From: Psychrobacter sp. FME13
Lineage (GTDB): Bacteria; Pseudomonadota; Gammaproteobacteria; Pseudomonadales; Moraxellaceae
DNA length: 59,583 nucleotides
Direction of reading: 5' to 3'
Assembly (NCBI RefSeq): GCF_014861395.1
Contig: NZ_RRYV01000006.1
Location: 1-59,583 of the forward strand
This document shows, in pieces, positions 29,817 through 39,307 of this stretch (position 1 is the stretch's first letter; each line of letters starts with the position of its first letter). Under the pieces are notes generated by a model. It did no database searches. It worked only from the letters and a program-made list of their open reading frames with translations, and was not told the DNA's origin. Position numbers and translations under genes: made by a program.

Positions 29817-29857
29817 CAAAAAAGCCGCTAACTCATGCATAATAAGTCAACGGCTTT
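29817..29857 (-). terminator. Probable terminator of secB
   Basis: AAAAGCCG and CGGCTTTT arms flank a long 20-nt loop. T-rich on the minus strand, about 40 bp after the secB stop. Confidence 0.55.
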
Positions 29858-29894
29858 TAGATGCTGTTATCTTGATATATTATCAATCCAAGAT

Positions 29895-30347
29895 CTAAGC
29901 GTTACCCTGCGCACCGACTTGTGCTTGCTGCTGGCTTTGCGCGTAAGCTTGATCAAAGTTTACAGGGGCAAGTAGTAGTTGTGGGAAGCTACCACGTGTG
30001 ACGATGTCACTGATGACCTCACGAGCATATGGGAATAGCACATTAGGGCAGTAGGCACCTAGGATTTGACCAATTTGGTCTTCTGGAATATCTTTCAATA
30101 AGAAAATACCTGCTTGATGAACTTCAGCGATAAACGCTGGCTCTTCAGCATTTTTTGCGGTAACGCTCACGGTCAAAATGATTTGATAATGATCATCATC
30201 AAGCTTTTCTGCGTTGCTAGACAGGTTGATATCAAGCTCTGGGTTCCACTCTTTGGTAAATACGCCAGCACCTGGCACTTCAAGTGACATGTCTTTTACG
30301 TAAATACGCTCTAGTGCCAATTGTGGTTGTGCTTGTTCTTCAGCCAT
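29895..30347 (-). CDS. secB: Protein-export chaperone SecB
   Basis: Tetrameric cytosolic chaperone that keeps preproteins unfolded and hands them to SecA. There are 150 residues. Family landmarks are [19 protein letters not shown], the hydrophobic groove strands, and [18 protein letters not shown] followed by [15 protein letters not shown] Gln/Ala-rich C-terminal tail ends the protein. It is downstream of grxC (146-bp gap), the arrangement known from enterics. Confidence 0.97.
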   Translation of the reverse strand: MAEEQAQPQLALERIYVKDMSLEVPGAGVFTKEWNPELDINLSSNAEKLDDDHYQIILTVSVTAKNAEEPAFIAEVHQAGIFLLKDIPEDQIGQILGAYCPNVLFPYAREVISDIVTRGSFPQLLLAPVNFDQAYAQSQQQAQVGAQGNA

Positions 30348-30493
30348 AATAATTCCTCTAAAATTGAATCAAATAATTAAGAAAATATAATTGTAATATA
30401 AATCGAGACTGAATTTGGATATTTCATCTCGATATTTTTATCACCAGTTTCACTATCTATCTTTATAATAGTTGAAGACGGTAAAGTAACGGA

Positions 30494-30757
30494 TTAACCT
30501 GCTAATAGCTCGTCTAGTTTACCTTGTTGGTTCATTTGATTGAGTTCATCAAAACCACCAACAAAGGTATCGCCAATGAAGATTTGTGGCACAGTACGAT
30601 AGTTATTGGTTTTTTTCATTAATGCTTGGCGCTCTTCTCTGCTTATGTCGTGCATACCAATCTCTTCATAATCTACGCCTTTATTTTGTAATATTTTTTT
30701 GGCATTTGTACAGTATGGGCAAATAGGCGTAGTATATACTTTAACAGATACAGTCAT
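30494..30757 (-). CDS. grxC: Glutaredoxin 3
   Basis: Small dithiol glutaredoxin of 87 residues. Active site CPYC (Cys13, Cys16), the cis-proline motif TVPQIFI and GGFDEL for glutathione binding. Cytosolic reductant for ribonucleotide reductase and glutathionylated proteins. It sits between the rhodanese gene and secB, as in yibN-grxC-secB of E. coli. Confidence 0.96.
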   Translation of the reverse strand: MTVSVKVYTTPICPYCTNAKKILQNKGVDYEEIGMHDISREERQALMKKTNNYRTVPQIFIGDTFVGGFDELNQMNQQGKLDELLAG

Positions 30758-31154
30758 GGTAAATCCTTATTTATAAGTGTGTATGAGGCAAGGGGTTAAT
30801 TATAATTAGTTTGGTAAACTATCATAGTTTACGCCTTGTTATAATATGTCATCCATAAGTAATGCCATTCACAAAAATGAGTTCAGCAAGCAAAATGGGT
30901 GTAAATACTACACATGGTAGACTAGACAATTTTGATACGGCTAATGGTATTTTTAGGGTTAGTGTAAAGGGTAAATATATTTTGTGCCGCTTATTACTAC
31001 AGTGGGGATGAGCATCGCGAATTCAAGATGTTGTCGCATAAAAGTACGGCAGGTGAGCATAAATATCACAAAAAAAAGACACCCATTGATAAGGTGTCTT
31101 TTTAATTGTTATTACCAATCCACTGCTAATAATTGATACTGGTAGAAGGCTACT
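30758..31154. other. 397-bp spacer between the rhodanese gene and grxC
   Basis: Holds the rhodanese terminator at its right end and an AT-rich region upstream of grxC. The terminator implies that grxC has its own promoter here. No gene is seen. Confidence 0.4.
31072..31104 (-). terminator. Terminator of the rhodanese gene
   Basis: Stem AAGACACC / GGTGTCTT followed on the minus strand by nine T residues, 50 bp after the stop codon. Confidence 0.85.
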
Positions 31155-31616
31155 CTACTTATGTAAGCTGGGTTTGGCTTTATTTTTGCCTTTACTTTTT
31201 GACTTAGTATCTTTTAACTCCACCAGTGGCATGCCTGAGGATTTCCAGCCACCGACACCACCTTCTAAACGGTAGACATCATCTTTACCGATCATCTGGA
31301 TTGCAGCGCCTGCTTGCACGCCTATATCACATACAATGATTACTGGCTGTTCTATCGCACGAATTTCTTCTAGGCGATCTTTTAGCACAGTAAAAGGTAT
31401 GTTGCGGCTACCTTGAATATAGCCTGACTCAAACTTCTTTTTTTCACGAATGTCGATAAGCTGCGCATTTTGCGAGTTCACCATCATACCAAGAGTGTTG
31501 GGCGATATTTTTTTGCCGCTACGTTTGCTTTCAATCGTAAAAAACATGACGGCAAGTACGGCTAATATACCAAATAAAAACGGGTGATTGCCCAAAAAAT
31601 CCAGCGCACGTTCCAA
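31155..31616 (-). CDS. yibN: Membrane-anchored rhodanese-like protein (YibN type)
   Basis: A single rhodanese domain behind an N-terminal membrane anchor (NHPFLFGILAVLAVMFFTI, about 10-28). The domain runs from LIDIREKKKFESGYIQGSRNIP to VYRLEGGVGGWKSSGMPLV. The active-site loop is VIIVCDIGVQAGA, with the nucleophilic Cys present. The C-terminus is Lys/Ser-rich. There are 153 residues. The position ahead of grxC and secB is the E. coli yibN position. Sulfurtransferase activity is plausible; the substrate is unknown. Confidence 0.85.
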   Translation of the reverse strand: MERALDFLGNHPFLFGILAVLAVMFFTIESKRSGKKISPNTLGMMVNSQNAQLIDIREKKKFESGYIQGSRNIPFTVLKDRLEEIRAIEQPVIIVCDIGVQAGAAIQMIGKDDVYRLEGGVGGWKSSGMPLVELKDTKSKSKGKNKAKPSLHK

Positions 31617-31755
31617 ACCATACCTCCAAGAAAATAAGTGTTCTATTAAGCTGAGATATCAGCCTAACGATATTGAACAAGGCGCTATTATACCGATTAG
31701 ACCATCCAGAGTAAACGTGCGATAGACAACCTAGCAGTTAAGCGTTAATAAGACC

Positions 31756-32859
31756 TTAATAAGGCTTGGTATCTGCTTCTTCTCTGAGAGTGACAAGGTT
31801 TTCGACACGGCGCTGTAATACGTCACCGTTAGCCACTGCTTGCCATAACGCACAACCTTTACTGTTATGAGTATGACGACAATCCCGGAACTGGCAATCA
31901 CCTGCGAGTGGTGCAAGCTCTATGAAGCCTGAGATAATATCGTCAGGACTTAAGTGCCAAATACCATACTCACGGATACCAGGGGTATCGACGATACCGC
32001 CTTGGGTCAAATCATTTGGGTGAAAAGGTAGTAAACGGCTGGTCGTCGTGGTGTGCTGACCGAGTTTTGAGTTCTCAGAAATAATATTGACGCTCTGTGC
32101 TGACTTTGGCAATAGTGCATTAATTAGGCTGCTTTTACCGACGCCAGACTGACCAGCAAAGATAACCAGCTTTTTATCTATATAGTGTTTTAGCTCATCA
32201 AGTCCTTGCTGGTCAGTGCTGTCTGCAATATTTTCAGGACAGTCTACTGACGTGAGCACGCTCTCATAACCGAGTGCGGCATACTGCGCTAGTAGTTCAT
32301 TGGTATCTACGCCGTTTTCTTGCGCCAGTAGATCGGCTTTATTGAGCACCAATAACGGCTTTACACCAGCGTGATGACAAACGACTAAATAACGATCAAT
32401 AAGCGTTGGCGCGGCAGCAGGCAATGGGGCAAAAACAATGGCCAAAATATCAACATTGGCGGCGACGGGTTTGAGCTTATGATAGCGATCAGGACGCGAC
32501 ACAAGCGAGCTACGTGGTTTGACGGACTCGATACGTCCAAAACCTGTATTAGAGTCCGCAGTCCAGCGTACTTGATCACCTGCTGCCAACATTGGCAGGT
32601 TGGTACGTACGTGACAGCGCCAGATATCATTTAATTCAAGCGTCTGCCAAAACGGTTCAGGATCGTCAGGGGCAATCTCTGGCTGTACGGGTATCACAGC
32701 TGGCAAGCTAGTGACCTGTACTTCCAGTTGTTTGCCATAATGCGCCATGACCACGCCATCCATCAAACTGTCATCGATACTGTCTTGACTGTCCAATTGT
32801 TGTTTATCGATGCGACGAATCTGCTGTTTGGTCAGTTTGCGCTGCCTGATTAATGCCAT
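31756..32859 (-). CDS. rsgA: Ribosome small-subunit-dependent GTPase RsgA
   Basis: Late 30S assembly GTPase. The domain order is circularly permuted, as the family requires: N-terminal OB fold (ending near SSLVSRPDRYHKLKPVAANVD), then G4 NKAD (173-176), G1 GQSGVGKSS (236-244) and G3 DTPG (about 287-290). The C-terminal zinc motif is CQFRDCRHTHNSKGC. There are 367 residues, and the N-terminal basic leader RQRKLTKQQIRR is typical of gammaproteobacteria. It is divergent from orn, as in E. coli. Confidence 0.96.
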   Translation of the reverse strand: MALIRQRKLTKQQIRRIDKQQLDSQDSIDDSLMDGVVMAHYGKQLEVQVTSLPAVIPVQPEIAPDDPEPFWQTLELNDIWRCHVRTNLPMLAAGDQVRWTADSNTGFGRIESVKPRSSLVSRPDRYHKLKPVAANVDILAIVFAPLPAAAPTLIDRYLVVCHHAGVKPLLVLNKADLLAQENGVDTNELLAQYAALGYESVLTSVDCPENIADSTDQQGLDELKHYIDKKLVIFAGQSGVGKSSLINALLPKSAQSVNIISENSKLGQHTTTTSRLLPFHPNDLTQGGIVDTPGIREYGIWHLSPDDIISGFIELAPLAGDCQFRDCRHTHNSKGCALWQAVANGDVLQRRVENLVTLREEADTKPY

Positions 32860-33098
32860 GGGTTTTGACCTATTAAAAAAATATTGCTAAGTGTAGCGTG
32901 AAAATTTGCTAACATACAGCCTAAAGCGCCTATACCAGACGGTGGTTTTGTAATGTTTTAATTTTTAAACGCATTATAAATTGGTAAGCGCAAAATAATA
33001 TCATTTGAGCATGACCATTTATAGATGGTTTATCTAGTTAGAATTGCGCCAACGTTGAGCCAATGTTGTGCCAAAATTTATTTACCATAGGATAAAAT

Positions 33099-33686
33099 AT
33101 GAGTACCGATGACCATCCCAATAAGATTAAAATCAAAAACCAAGGCAAAAAAGGGCTGGTATGGATTGACCTAGAAATGACCGGACTCGATACCCTAAAC
33201 GATGAGATTATCGAGATTGCTACTGTCGTAACTGACGAAGATTTGAACATACTTGCTGAAGGCCCTGTGTTTGCTATCAAAGTATCGGACCAAGTCTTAA
33301 ATAAGATGGATGACTGGAATACCAAGCAACATGGTCAGTCAGGGTTGGTCGATCGTGTGCGCCGTAGTACGGTGACATTGGCAGAAGCAGAAGCAGAGAC
33401 CATTAAGTTTTTAAATAAATGGGTCGATAGTGGTAGATCACCAATGTGTGGCAACTCAATTTGCCAAGATCGCCGTTTTATGGCACGTCAAATGCCAGAG
33501 CTTGAACGTTTTTTCCATTATCGTAATCTCGATGTCTCATCAATCAAAGAGTTGTGTTTCCGCTGGCGCCCTGATATTTTACGAAACTTTGAAAAAGGTG
33601 GTAGTCACTTAGCGTTAGATGATATTCGCGACTCTATTCGTGAGCTAAAGCATTATCGTCAGCACTTTTTTAAGTTAATTCCTTAA
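33099..33686 (+). CDS. orn: Oligoribonuclease
   Basis: 3'-5' exoribonuclease that removes di- to pentanucleotides. DEDDh fold: first motif [12 protein letters not shown], second [22 protein letters not shown], third [18 protein letters not shown]. There are 195 residues including a 20-residue Lys-rich N-terminal extension. AGGATA precedes the ATG. The terminator behind it is shared with the convergent lpxH. Confidence 0.97.
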   Translation: MSTDDHPNKIKIKNQGKKGLVWIDLEMTGLDTLNDEIIEIATVVTDEDLNILAEGPVFAIKVSDQVLNKMDDWNTKQHGQSGLVDRVRRSTVTLAEAEAETIKFLNKWVDSGRSPMCGNSICQDRRFMARQMPELERFFHYRNLDVSSIKELCFRWRPDILRNFEKGGSHLALDDIRDSIRELKHYRQHFFKLIP

Positions 33687-33728
33687 AACATAAAGCGTTT
33701 TAGATACAAGCTAACAGTGACAAAATGG

Positions 33729-33766
33729 TAAAAAGGGTCAACTCATAAGTGAGCTGACCCTTTTAT
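33729..33766. terminator. Bidirectional terminator between orn and lpxH
   Basis: Stem AAAAGGGTCAACTCA / TGAGCTGACCCTTTT, one mismatch, loop TAAG, with A/T runs on both sides. Confidence 0.85.
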
Positions 33767-33793
33767 ATATCTGAAGTACACTTAAAACATATA

Positions 33794-34648
33794 TCAAACG
33801 AGTGTTTTAAACTCAACCAATTCAAATTCAGCATTATTACTACTAAAGCTATCATGTGTATTTTCGTTGCCTGTCACTGCGCCAATCACCGCACTGACTT
33901 TTGGCTGGCGTGTATCCTTGTCTAACAATCGCCAATCGCCTAAGACATAACGTTTCTTATCAGCAGTCGCCTGATGAATGTCTGGACGATGTGTGTGCCC
34001 ATGTAATAGAGCATCACTATCAGTGATTGCTTGTATCACGGCGTCCTCGTTGACATCCATAATATGAGTGGCTTTTTTGGCATTGTTTTGCTGGCTTTTT
34101 TGGCGCATTTTTTCAGCGATAGCCAAGCGTTTCTTTAATGATTTATTGAGCAAATACCATTGAGTCAAACGATTGCGCATTATTTTGCGAAAAAACTGAT
34201 ATTTCTTATCATCGGTACAGAGCGCATCGCCATGCTCTAAGCGATAACTTTGCTGCCCGACATTTAGGGTGTATGGCTCATAAATAAGCTGACCACCGAA
34301 GAGGTTGCAAAACGGTTGATCTAATAAGAAATCACGATTGCCATGCATCACTAAAATCTCACAGCCAGCTACTCGCAGTGCTTTTAACTTCAAGATAATC
34401 GTAGTGAGCCAGTGGTTCTGGCGCTCATCCTCTGATAATGATAAGTAAACGTCATCACCTAGCCATACTTCGAACCAATCACCCAAGATAAATAAGCGTT
34501 TTAGCTTAGGTAAGGCAAGACAATCATCAAGCAGTGCCAAAAAAGCCTGCACTAAGGCAGGCTCTTCAGGCGATAAATGCAAATCGCTAATCAATACTTG
34601 TCGCACCTCATGAGGGCGGGTTGTAATTAGGTGGTCAAAACTTTGCAT
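33794..34648 (-). CDS. lpxH: UDP-2,3-diacylglucosamine diphosphatase
   Basis: Peripheral inner-membrane metallophosphoesterase making lipid X in lipid A synthesis. Calcineurin-type motifs in order: ISDLHLSPE, LGDWFEVWLGDD, MHGNRDFLLD, LEHGDALCTDD and LLHGHTHRPDIH. There are 284 residues, about 40 more than E. coli LpxH, mainly at the C-terminus. It lies about 100 bp after the cyclophilin gene, the same pairing as ppiB-lpxH in E. coli. Confidence 0.94.
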   Translation of the reverse strand: MQSFDHLITTRPHEVRQVLISDLHLSPEEPALVQAFLALLDDCLALPKLKRLFILGDWFEVWLGDDVYLSLSEDERQNHWLTTIILKLKALRVAGCEILVMHGNRDFLLDQPFCNLFGGQLIYEPYTLNVGQQSYRLEHGDALCTDDKKYQFFRKIMRNRLTQWYLLNKSLKKRLAIAEKMRQKSQQNNAKKATHIMDVNEDAVIQAITDSDALLHGHTHRPDIHQATADKKRYVLGDWRLLDKDTRQPKVSAVIGAVTGNENTHDSFSSNNAEFELVEFKTLV

Positions 34649-34750
34649 TTATCCTTATCCTCGTAACTTATAAGAGTGTGTTTTTTGAAATACTCTCTGA
34701 ATAAGTGCTTACTGAATAATATCTATCAAATAATAATTAACTGTCAATTA

Positions 34751-35266
34751 CTATTGAGAGACAATAGTCGCTGAGTTGATCACTACTGGCTCTTTTGGTA
34801 CATCAGCATGCATGCCGAAACGACCAGTAGGAACGCCTTTCATTTTTTCAATCACATCCATACCGCTAGTGACTTTACCAAATACGGTGTAGCCCCAACC
34901 TTGCATGTTTTTGCCAGTGTGATTTAAGAAGCCATTGTCTTTTACGTTTATAAAGAACTGGCTAGTCGCTGAATGCGGGTCTTGTGTACGTGCCATCGCA
35001 ATCGTACCAGCATCGTTCTTTAGACCGTTGTCAGCTTCGTTTTCAATTGGCGCATTGGTTGGTTTTTCGTTCATTTCAGCGTCCATTCCGCCGCCTTGAA
35101 TCATGAAGCCATCAATGATGCGATGAAAAATCGTACCGTTATATTGACCAGATTTTACATAGTTCAAAAAGTTTTCTACGGTTTTTGGTGCTTTTTCTGC
35201 ATTGAGTTCGATAACGATCGCACCCATATTGGTATCTAGTTCTACTACTGGTGGCATGTCTACCAT
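34751..35266 (-). CDS. ppiB: Peptidyl-prolyl cis-trans isomerase (cyclophilin B type)
   Basis: Cytosolic cyclophilin of 171 residues without a signal peptide. The catalytic core is [13 protein letters not shown], followed by [22 protein letters not shown] is about 7 bp before the first ATG (35266). A second ATG lies three codons in. It is followed by lpxH on the same strand and is probably co-transcribed. Confidence 0.95.
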   Translation of the reverse strand: MVDMPPVVELDTNMGAIVIELNAEKAPKTVENFLNYVKSGQYNGTIFHRIIDGFMIQGGGMDAEMNEKPTNAPIENEADNGLKNDAGTIAMARTQDPHSATSQFFINVKDNGFLNHTGKNMQGWGYTVFGKVTSGMDVIEKMKGVPTGRFGMHADVPKEPVVINSATIVSQ

Positions 35267-35541
35267 GTGATATTCCTTGTTGGTTGCAGCGCCTCAAGTG
35301 ACGCTGTCAAGTGGTGGCTAAAAGTTGGTGGTTAAAAAGTTATGGCTAGTCTAACGGCTTTTTTAGTCTGTGTCATGTATCAGGCTGTTAATGCCTTTGC
35401 AAAAGCTGATAGAATAACGCAACTTTATCCCTTTTTATTATAATTTTTTGATGACCTGTTTTTAATGGTTTGGTTTGAATATTCCATGATGTGTGATGGC
35501 ACGCATCGTGAACTGATAATTTGCGTTAGGAGCAATGCCCG

Positions 35542-37281
35542 ATGAGTGATAACTCAAGCAACAATGCACAAAAAGACGAACAAAAAAACGATTTTATTCG
35601 TAATATCATTCGTGACGATGTCAATGCGCAAAAACAGCAACAAATCGTGACGCGTTTTCCACCTGAGCCAAACGGCTACTTGCATTTGGGTCATGTAAAG
35701 TCTATCTGTTTAAATTTTGGTGTGGCTGAAGAGTTTGATGGTGTGTGTAATTTGCGTTTTGATGACACCAATCCGACAGCAGAAAAGCAAGACTTTATCG
35801 ATAATATCGAAAATGATGTTAAATGGCTTGGGTTTGAGTGGGCAGGTGAAGCACATCATGCGTCAGGCTATTTTGACCAGTTGCATGCTTGGGCAGTACA
35901 ACTGATTGAGCAGGGTGATGCCTATGTCGACTTGCAATCACCTGAACAAATGAAAGAAAATCGCGGCTCATTTAATGAGGCTGGCACGCCATCACCACAT
36001 CGTGACGCTAGCGTTGAAGAAAACTTAGCGCTCTTCAATGATATGAAAGCGGGTGAGTACGCTGAGGGCAAGGCTGTGTTACGTGCCAAGATTGACATGG
36101 CAAGCCCCAACATGAACATGCGTGATCCTGTCATCTACCGCGTCATGCACCAAGCGCATCATCAGACTGGTGACAAATGGTGCATCTATCCGATGTATGA
36201 TTTTGCCCATCCGCTCTCTGATGCACTTGAGGGTATTACTCATTCATTGTGTACATTAGAGTTTGAAGACCATCGCCCGTTCTATGATTGGGTCATTGAA
36301 AAAGTTGGTTTTGCCACGCCGCCGCACCAGTACGAGTTCAGCCGCTTGAATGTGGATCATACGTTGACCAGTAAACGCAAACTTAAGCAGTTGGTTGACG
36401 AAAGTATTGTTAGCGGTTGGGATGATCCACGTATGCCAACCATCGCTGGCATGCGGCGTCGTGGCTATACACCAGAGGGTTTACGTGATTTTTGTGAACG
36501 TGTGGGCGTGACAAAAGTAGATAGTGTGGTTGATTTTCGTTTATTAGAGTTTAGTATTCGTCAATCATTGGAGACGACGACTGCACGTGGTATGGCGGTA
36601 CTAAAGCCGTTAAAAGTGACGATTACAAACTTTGCGGAAGCGGTTAGCAGCTGGGAGTCACAAAAAGCCGATAGCGTCATTGCACGCTTTGATGATGATT
36701 CGCAGACTTTATGGCTCACGCAGCCAAAGCATCCTAATGTCGATATGGGCGAGCGTGAAATCCCGTTCACTGAGACCATCTATATCGATCAAGGTGATTA
36801 CGAAATTGTACCGCCAGCAGGCTACAAGCGCTTGTCACCCGAAAAACCTGAAATTCGCCTACGTAATACTTATGTATTGGCCGTGACTGAGCATATTACT
36901 GATGAATCTGGCAATGTGGTCGAGCTAAAAGCCACGATTGACCCAACTACCTTGGGCAGCAATCCTGAAGGTCGTAAGGTTAAAGGTGTCATTCACTGGG
37001 TATCAGCCAGTCAAGGCGTGCCAGCAACGGTACGCATGTACGATCAGTTATTTAGTGTTGAAGATCCAAGCAGCGTTGCTGACGTCCATCAAGCATTGAA
37101 TCCTAATTCGTTGATTGAACTCAGTGCGGTGGTTGAGCCATCACTTGCCAATGCTGATGCTGGTACGCGTTTCCAGTTTGAGCGTGAAGGTTACTTTATC
37201 TCTGATAGCGAAGACCACAGCAAGGATAAACCGGTCTTTAATCAAATTGTTAGCTTACGTGATAGTTATAAGCCTGCTTAA
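35542..37281 (+). CDS. glnS: Glutaminyl-tRNA synthetase
   Basis: Class I synthetase of 579 residues. HIGH motif in [19 protein letters not shown] and the KMSKS equivalent in [14 protein letters not shown]. GlnRS features include FDDTNP, the acceptor-binding domain and the C-terminal double beta-barrel anticodon domain (about 340-570, e.g. KGVIHWVSA). Slightly longer than E. coli GlnS because of an Asn/Gln/Lys-rich N-terminus. AGGAG precedes the ATG. Confidence 0.98.
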   Translation: MSDNSSNNAQKDEQKNDFIRNIIRDDVNAQKQQQIVTRFPPEPNGYLHLGHVKSICLNFGVAEEFDGVCNLRFDDTNPTAEKQDFIDNIENDVKWLGFEWAGEAHHASGYFDQLHAWAVQLIEQGDAYVDLQSPEQMKENRGSFNEAGTPSPHRDASVEENLALFNDMKAGEYAEGKAVLRAKIDMASPNMNMRDPVIYRVMHQAHHQTGDKWCIYPMYDFAHPLSDALEGITHSLCTLEFEDHRPFYDWVIEKVGFATPPHQYEFSRLNVDHTLTSKRKLKQLVDESIVSGWDDPRMPTIAGMRRRGYTPEGLRDFCERVGVTKVDSVVDFRLLEFSIRQSLETTTARGMAVLKPLKVTITNFAEAVSSWESQKADSVIARFDDDSQTLWLTQPKHPNVDMGEREIPFTETIYIDQGDYEIVPPAGYKRLSPEKPEIRLRNTYVLAVTEHITDESGNVVELKATIDPTTLGSNPEGRKVKGVIHWVSASQGVPATVRMYDQLFSVEDPSSVADVHQALNPNSLIELSAVVEPSLANADAGTRFQFEREGYFISDSEDHSKDKPVFNQIVSLRDSYKPA

Positions 37282-37339
37282 TGGGCAGTATAAATAACTT
37301 TTATTTAAGGCAAGACTAAACAATAGTAGTTTGCAAATA

Positions 37340-37375
37340 TACCCATTTCTAGTACGCTAGAGGTGGGTTTTTTTG
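37340..37375 (+). terminator. Terminator of glnS
   Basis: Stem ACCCATTTCTAG / CTAGAGGTGGGT with loop TACG and seven T residues, about 60 bp after the glnS stop. Confidence 0.85.
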
Positions 37376-37417
37376 TGGATAGGTATAAATTGTAATAGTA
37401 GAAATTGAGGATAAAAA

Positions 37418-38194
37418 ATGGCAAAGTTTTTAAACAGCAGTGGGACGACTTATCACTTAGAAGAGTTAATCAAAAATGCCTCTGATAGACTGGTTATTAT
37501 CAGTCCATATTTAAAGCTTAATGAACGTATTAAAGAGCTATTGGAAGATCGCAATCGTCTGAAAATTGATATTAGAATTGTTTATGGTAAGAATGATCTA
37601 CATCCTGAAGAAATTAACTGGCTTAAAAACCTGACCTTTATTCGTACCAGTTTTTGTAAGAATCTACATGCCAAATGCTACTTGAATGAAAATGAGTGCA
37701 TTATTACCAGTTTGAACCTTTATGAGTTTAGCCAAGTCAATAACAATGAAATGGGGGTACTCATTTATCGTAATGAGGACGCTAAACTCTACGCCGATAC
37801 CTATGAAGAAGCACAGCGTATTATTCGTATTAGCGAGGAGGTGCGAATGTCTCTTGAAAAAGTCAGTGCATCTGACGGTGGAAACGATGACAAAGTCACC
37901 TCTAGCAACTCTACGGCGAATACCAATACTAATACTAATACTAATACTAATACAACAGCGAAATCTAGCACAGAGTCGGCGACACCAAACTATTCTAAAT
38001 TAACGACAGCTAAGCTTGCGAAAGAGTTGGGCTACAAAACACAAGAATTAAATAACAAGTTATTGGCAGCTGGTTATCTGCAAGAGAAAGAAGGCGAGTT
38101 GGTCTTAACAGACGCAGGACGATCAGCCAGTGGCATAAGCAAGAGAGGGAAGTTCGGGGAATTCTGCTTGTGGGATGCAGGGATGGTGGTGTAA
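37418..38194 (+). CDS. Phospholipase D-like domain protein with C-terminal winged-helix-like region
   Basis: A 258-residue protein with three parts. Residues 1-150 resemble one PLD/HKD-nuclease domain: RLVIISPYLKLNERIKELL, then NLHAKCYLNENECIITSLNLY (His84, Lys86, downstream Ser98-Asn100) and NNNEMGVLI. The motif is HxK with Asn where the usual Asp would be, so activity is uncertain. Residues ~165-185 are an Asn-Thr repeat encoded by tandem AATACT units. Residues ~190-258 look like a small DNA-binding helical domain (TAKLAKELGYKTQELNNKLLAAGYL and onward). It is a single gene with its own start, between glnS and a peroxiredoxin gene. A single HKD half-site would need dimerisation. Function unknown; a nuclease or DNA-binding role is inference. 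Confidence 0.72.
   Translation: MAKFLNSSGTTYHLEELIKNASDRLVIISPYLKLNERIKELLEDRNRLKIDIRIVYGKNDLHPEEINWLKNLTFIRTSFCKNLHAKCYLNENECIITSLNLYEFSQVNNNEMGVLIYRNEDAKLYADTYEEAQRIIRISEEVRMSLEKVSASDGGNDDKVTSSNSTANTNTNTNTNTNTTAKSSTESATPNYSKLTTAKLAKELGYKTQELNNKLLAAGYLQEKEGELVLTDAGRSASGISKRGKFGEFCLWDAGMVV
37919..37953 (+). repeat. Hexanucleotide tandem repeat (AATACT)n inside the PLD-like gene
   Basis: About 5.8 copies of AATACT, the first with one change (AATACC). In frame it encodes alternating Asn-Thr in the linker. Because the unit is two codons, slippage changes linker length without a frameshift. Confidence 0.9.
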
Positions 38195-38443
38195 CAGATT
38201 GTCTCGGTATATACTAATTTGGTTGGTAAAAAATGGAATAACTGCATTACAATCCATCACAAGACAGTAATAAACAGTTTGATAATATAGGATGAAGTTT
38301 TTGCTGACGTACTTTGCATTATTGTGTAGTATCTAACAGAGTACGTTGATAATAATAGAGAGTGTGGATATCTTTGGATACTAGCACTCATCACTAACTC
38401 GTTAACAAACGAACTGATTAACAAACATAATAAGGAATAAAGC

Positions 38444-39082
38444 ATGGCACATTTACGTTTAGGCGATACCGCACCAAATTTTGACGCAACGACGACAGAT
38501 GGCGATATTAGCTTCCATGATTGGGCAGGTGATAACTGGGTTGTTTTCTTCTCGCATCCAGCTGACTTCACGCCAGTTTGTACCACTGAGCTTGGCCGCG
38601 CTGCTGCACTGAATGGCGAATTCCAAAAGCGTGGTGTTAAACCAATCTGCATCTCAGTCGATGGTATAGACGATCATCATGCTTGGGCAAAAGACATCGG
38701 TGAGACTCAAGGTACTGACTTGAACTTTCCAATCATCGCCGATCCAAACAAAGAAGTCGCCGAGCTATACGACATGATGCATCCAAATGCCGATAGTACT
38801 CATACCGTACGTAGCGTGTTTATCATTGATCCAAGCAAAAAAATTCGTTTGATTTTAACCTACCCAGCTAGCTGTGGTCGTAACTTTGATGAGATTCTTC
38901 GTGTTATTGACGCGCTACAACTGTCTGATGAATACAATATTGCAACACCAGTAGATTGGAAAGATGGTGATGATGTGATTATTCCACCAAGTGTTAAGAA
39001 TGAAGACATTGCTGCTAAATATCCTAAAGGTTATACAGAGGTTAAACCTTATCTACGTACCACACCTTCACCAAATAAATAA
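38444..39082 (+). CDS. Peroxiredoxin, Prx6 (1-Cys type) family
   Basis: Cytosolic thiol peroxidase of 212 residues. The peroxidatic Cys46 is in SHPADFTPVCTTELGRAA, and the later VRSVFIIDPSKKIRLILTYPASCGRNFDEILR line is typical of the Prx6 subgroup. The Prx6 C-terminal arm is present (PVDWKDGDDVIIPPSV and KGYTEVKPYLRTT). AAGGA precedes the ATG, followed by a terminator. It stands alone, with no adjacent reductase or OxyR gene. Confidence 0.94.
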   Translation: MAHLRLGDTAPNFDATTTDGDISFHDWAGDNWVVFFSHPADFTPVCTTELGRAAALNGEFQKRGVKPICISVDGIDDHHAWAKDIGETQGTDLNFPIIADPNKEVAELYDMMHPNADSTHTVRSVFIIDPSKKIRLILTYPASCGRNFDEILRVIDALQLSDEYNIATPVDWKDGDDVIIPPSVKNEDIAAKYPKGYTEVKPYLRTTPSPNK

Positions 39083-39106
39083 GGTGGAGCAGTCCTGTCA
39101 TTAAAA

Positions 39107-39146
39107 ATAATAAGCCCTGTAACGTAATGTTATGGGGCTTTTTACT
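39107..39146 (+). terminator. Terminator of the peroxiredoxin gene
   Basis: Stem AAGCCCTGTAAC / GTTATGGGGCTT with short loop GTAAT, then five T residues. Confidence 0.8.
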
Positions 39147-39307
39147 ATTTATATAACAAGCATTATTAGGTTTTGCTATGATGAGCATAGTAGGCTATAA
39201 CTGTTATATAGCGTATTGGTATTCTGAACTATACGCTATAGTACGATAACCATAACAAAGTCTATCAGCGCTGAGTCGCTTTGAGTCCAACTTACAAGGA
39301 GTTTGTC

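Noticed and set aside
37919..37953. CRISPR-like short repeat
   Set aside because: Units are 6 bp, contiguous and in frame inside a coding gene; there are no spacers and no cas genes.
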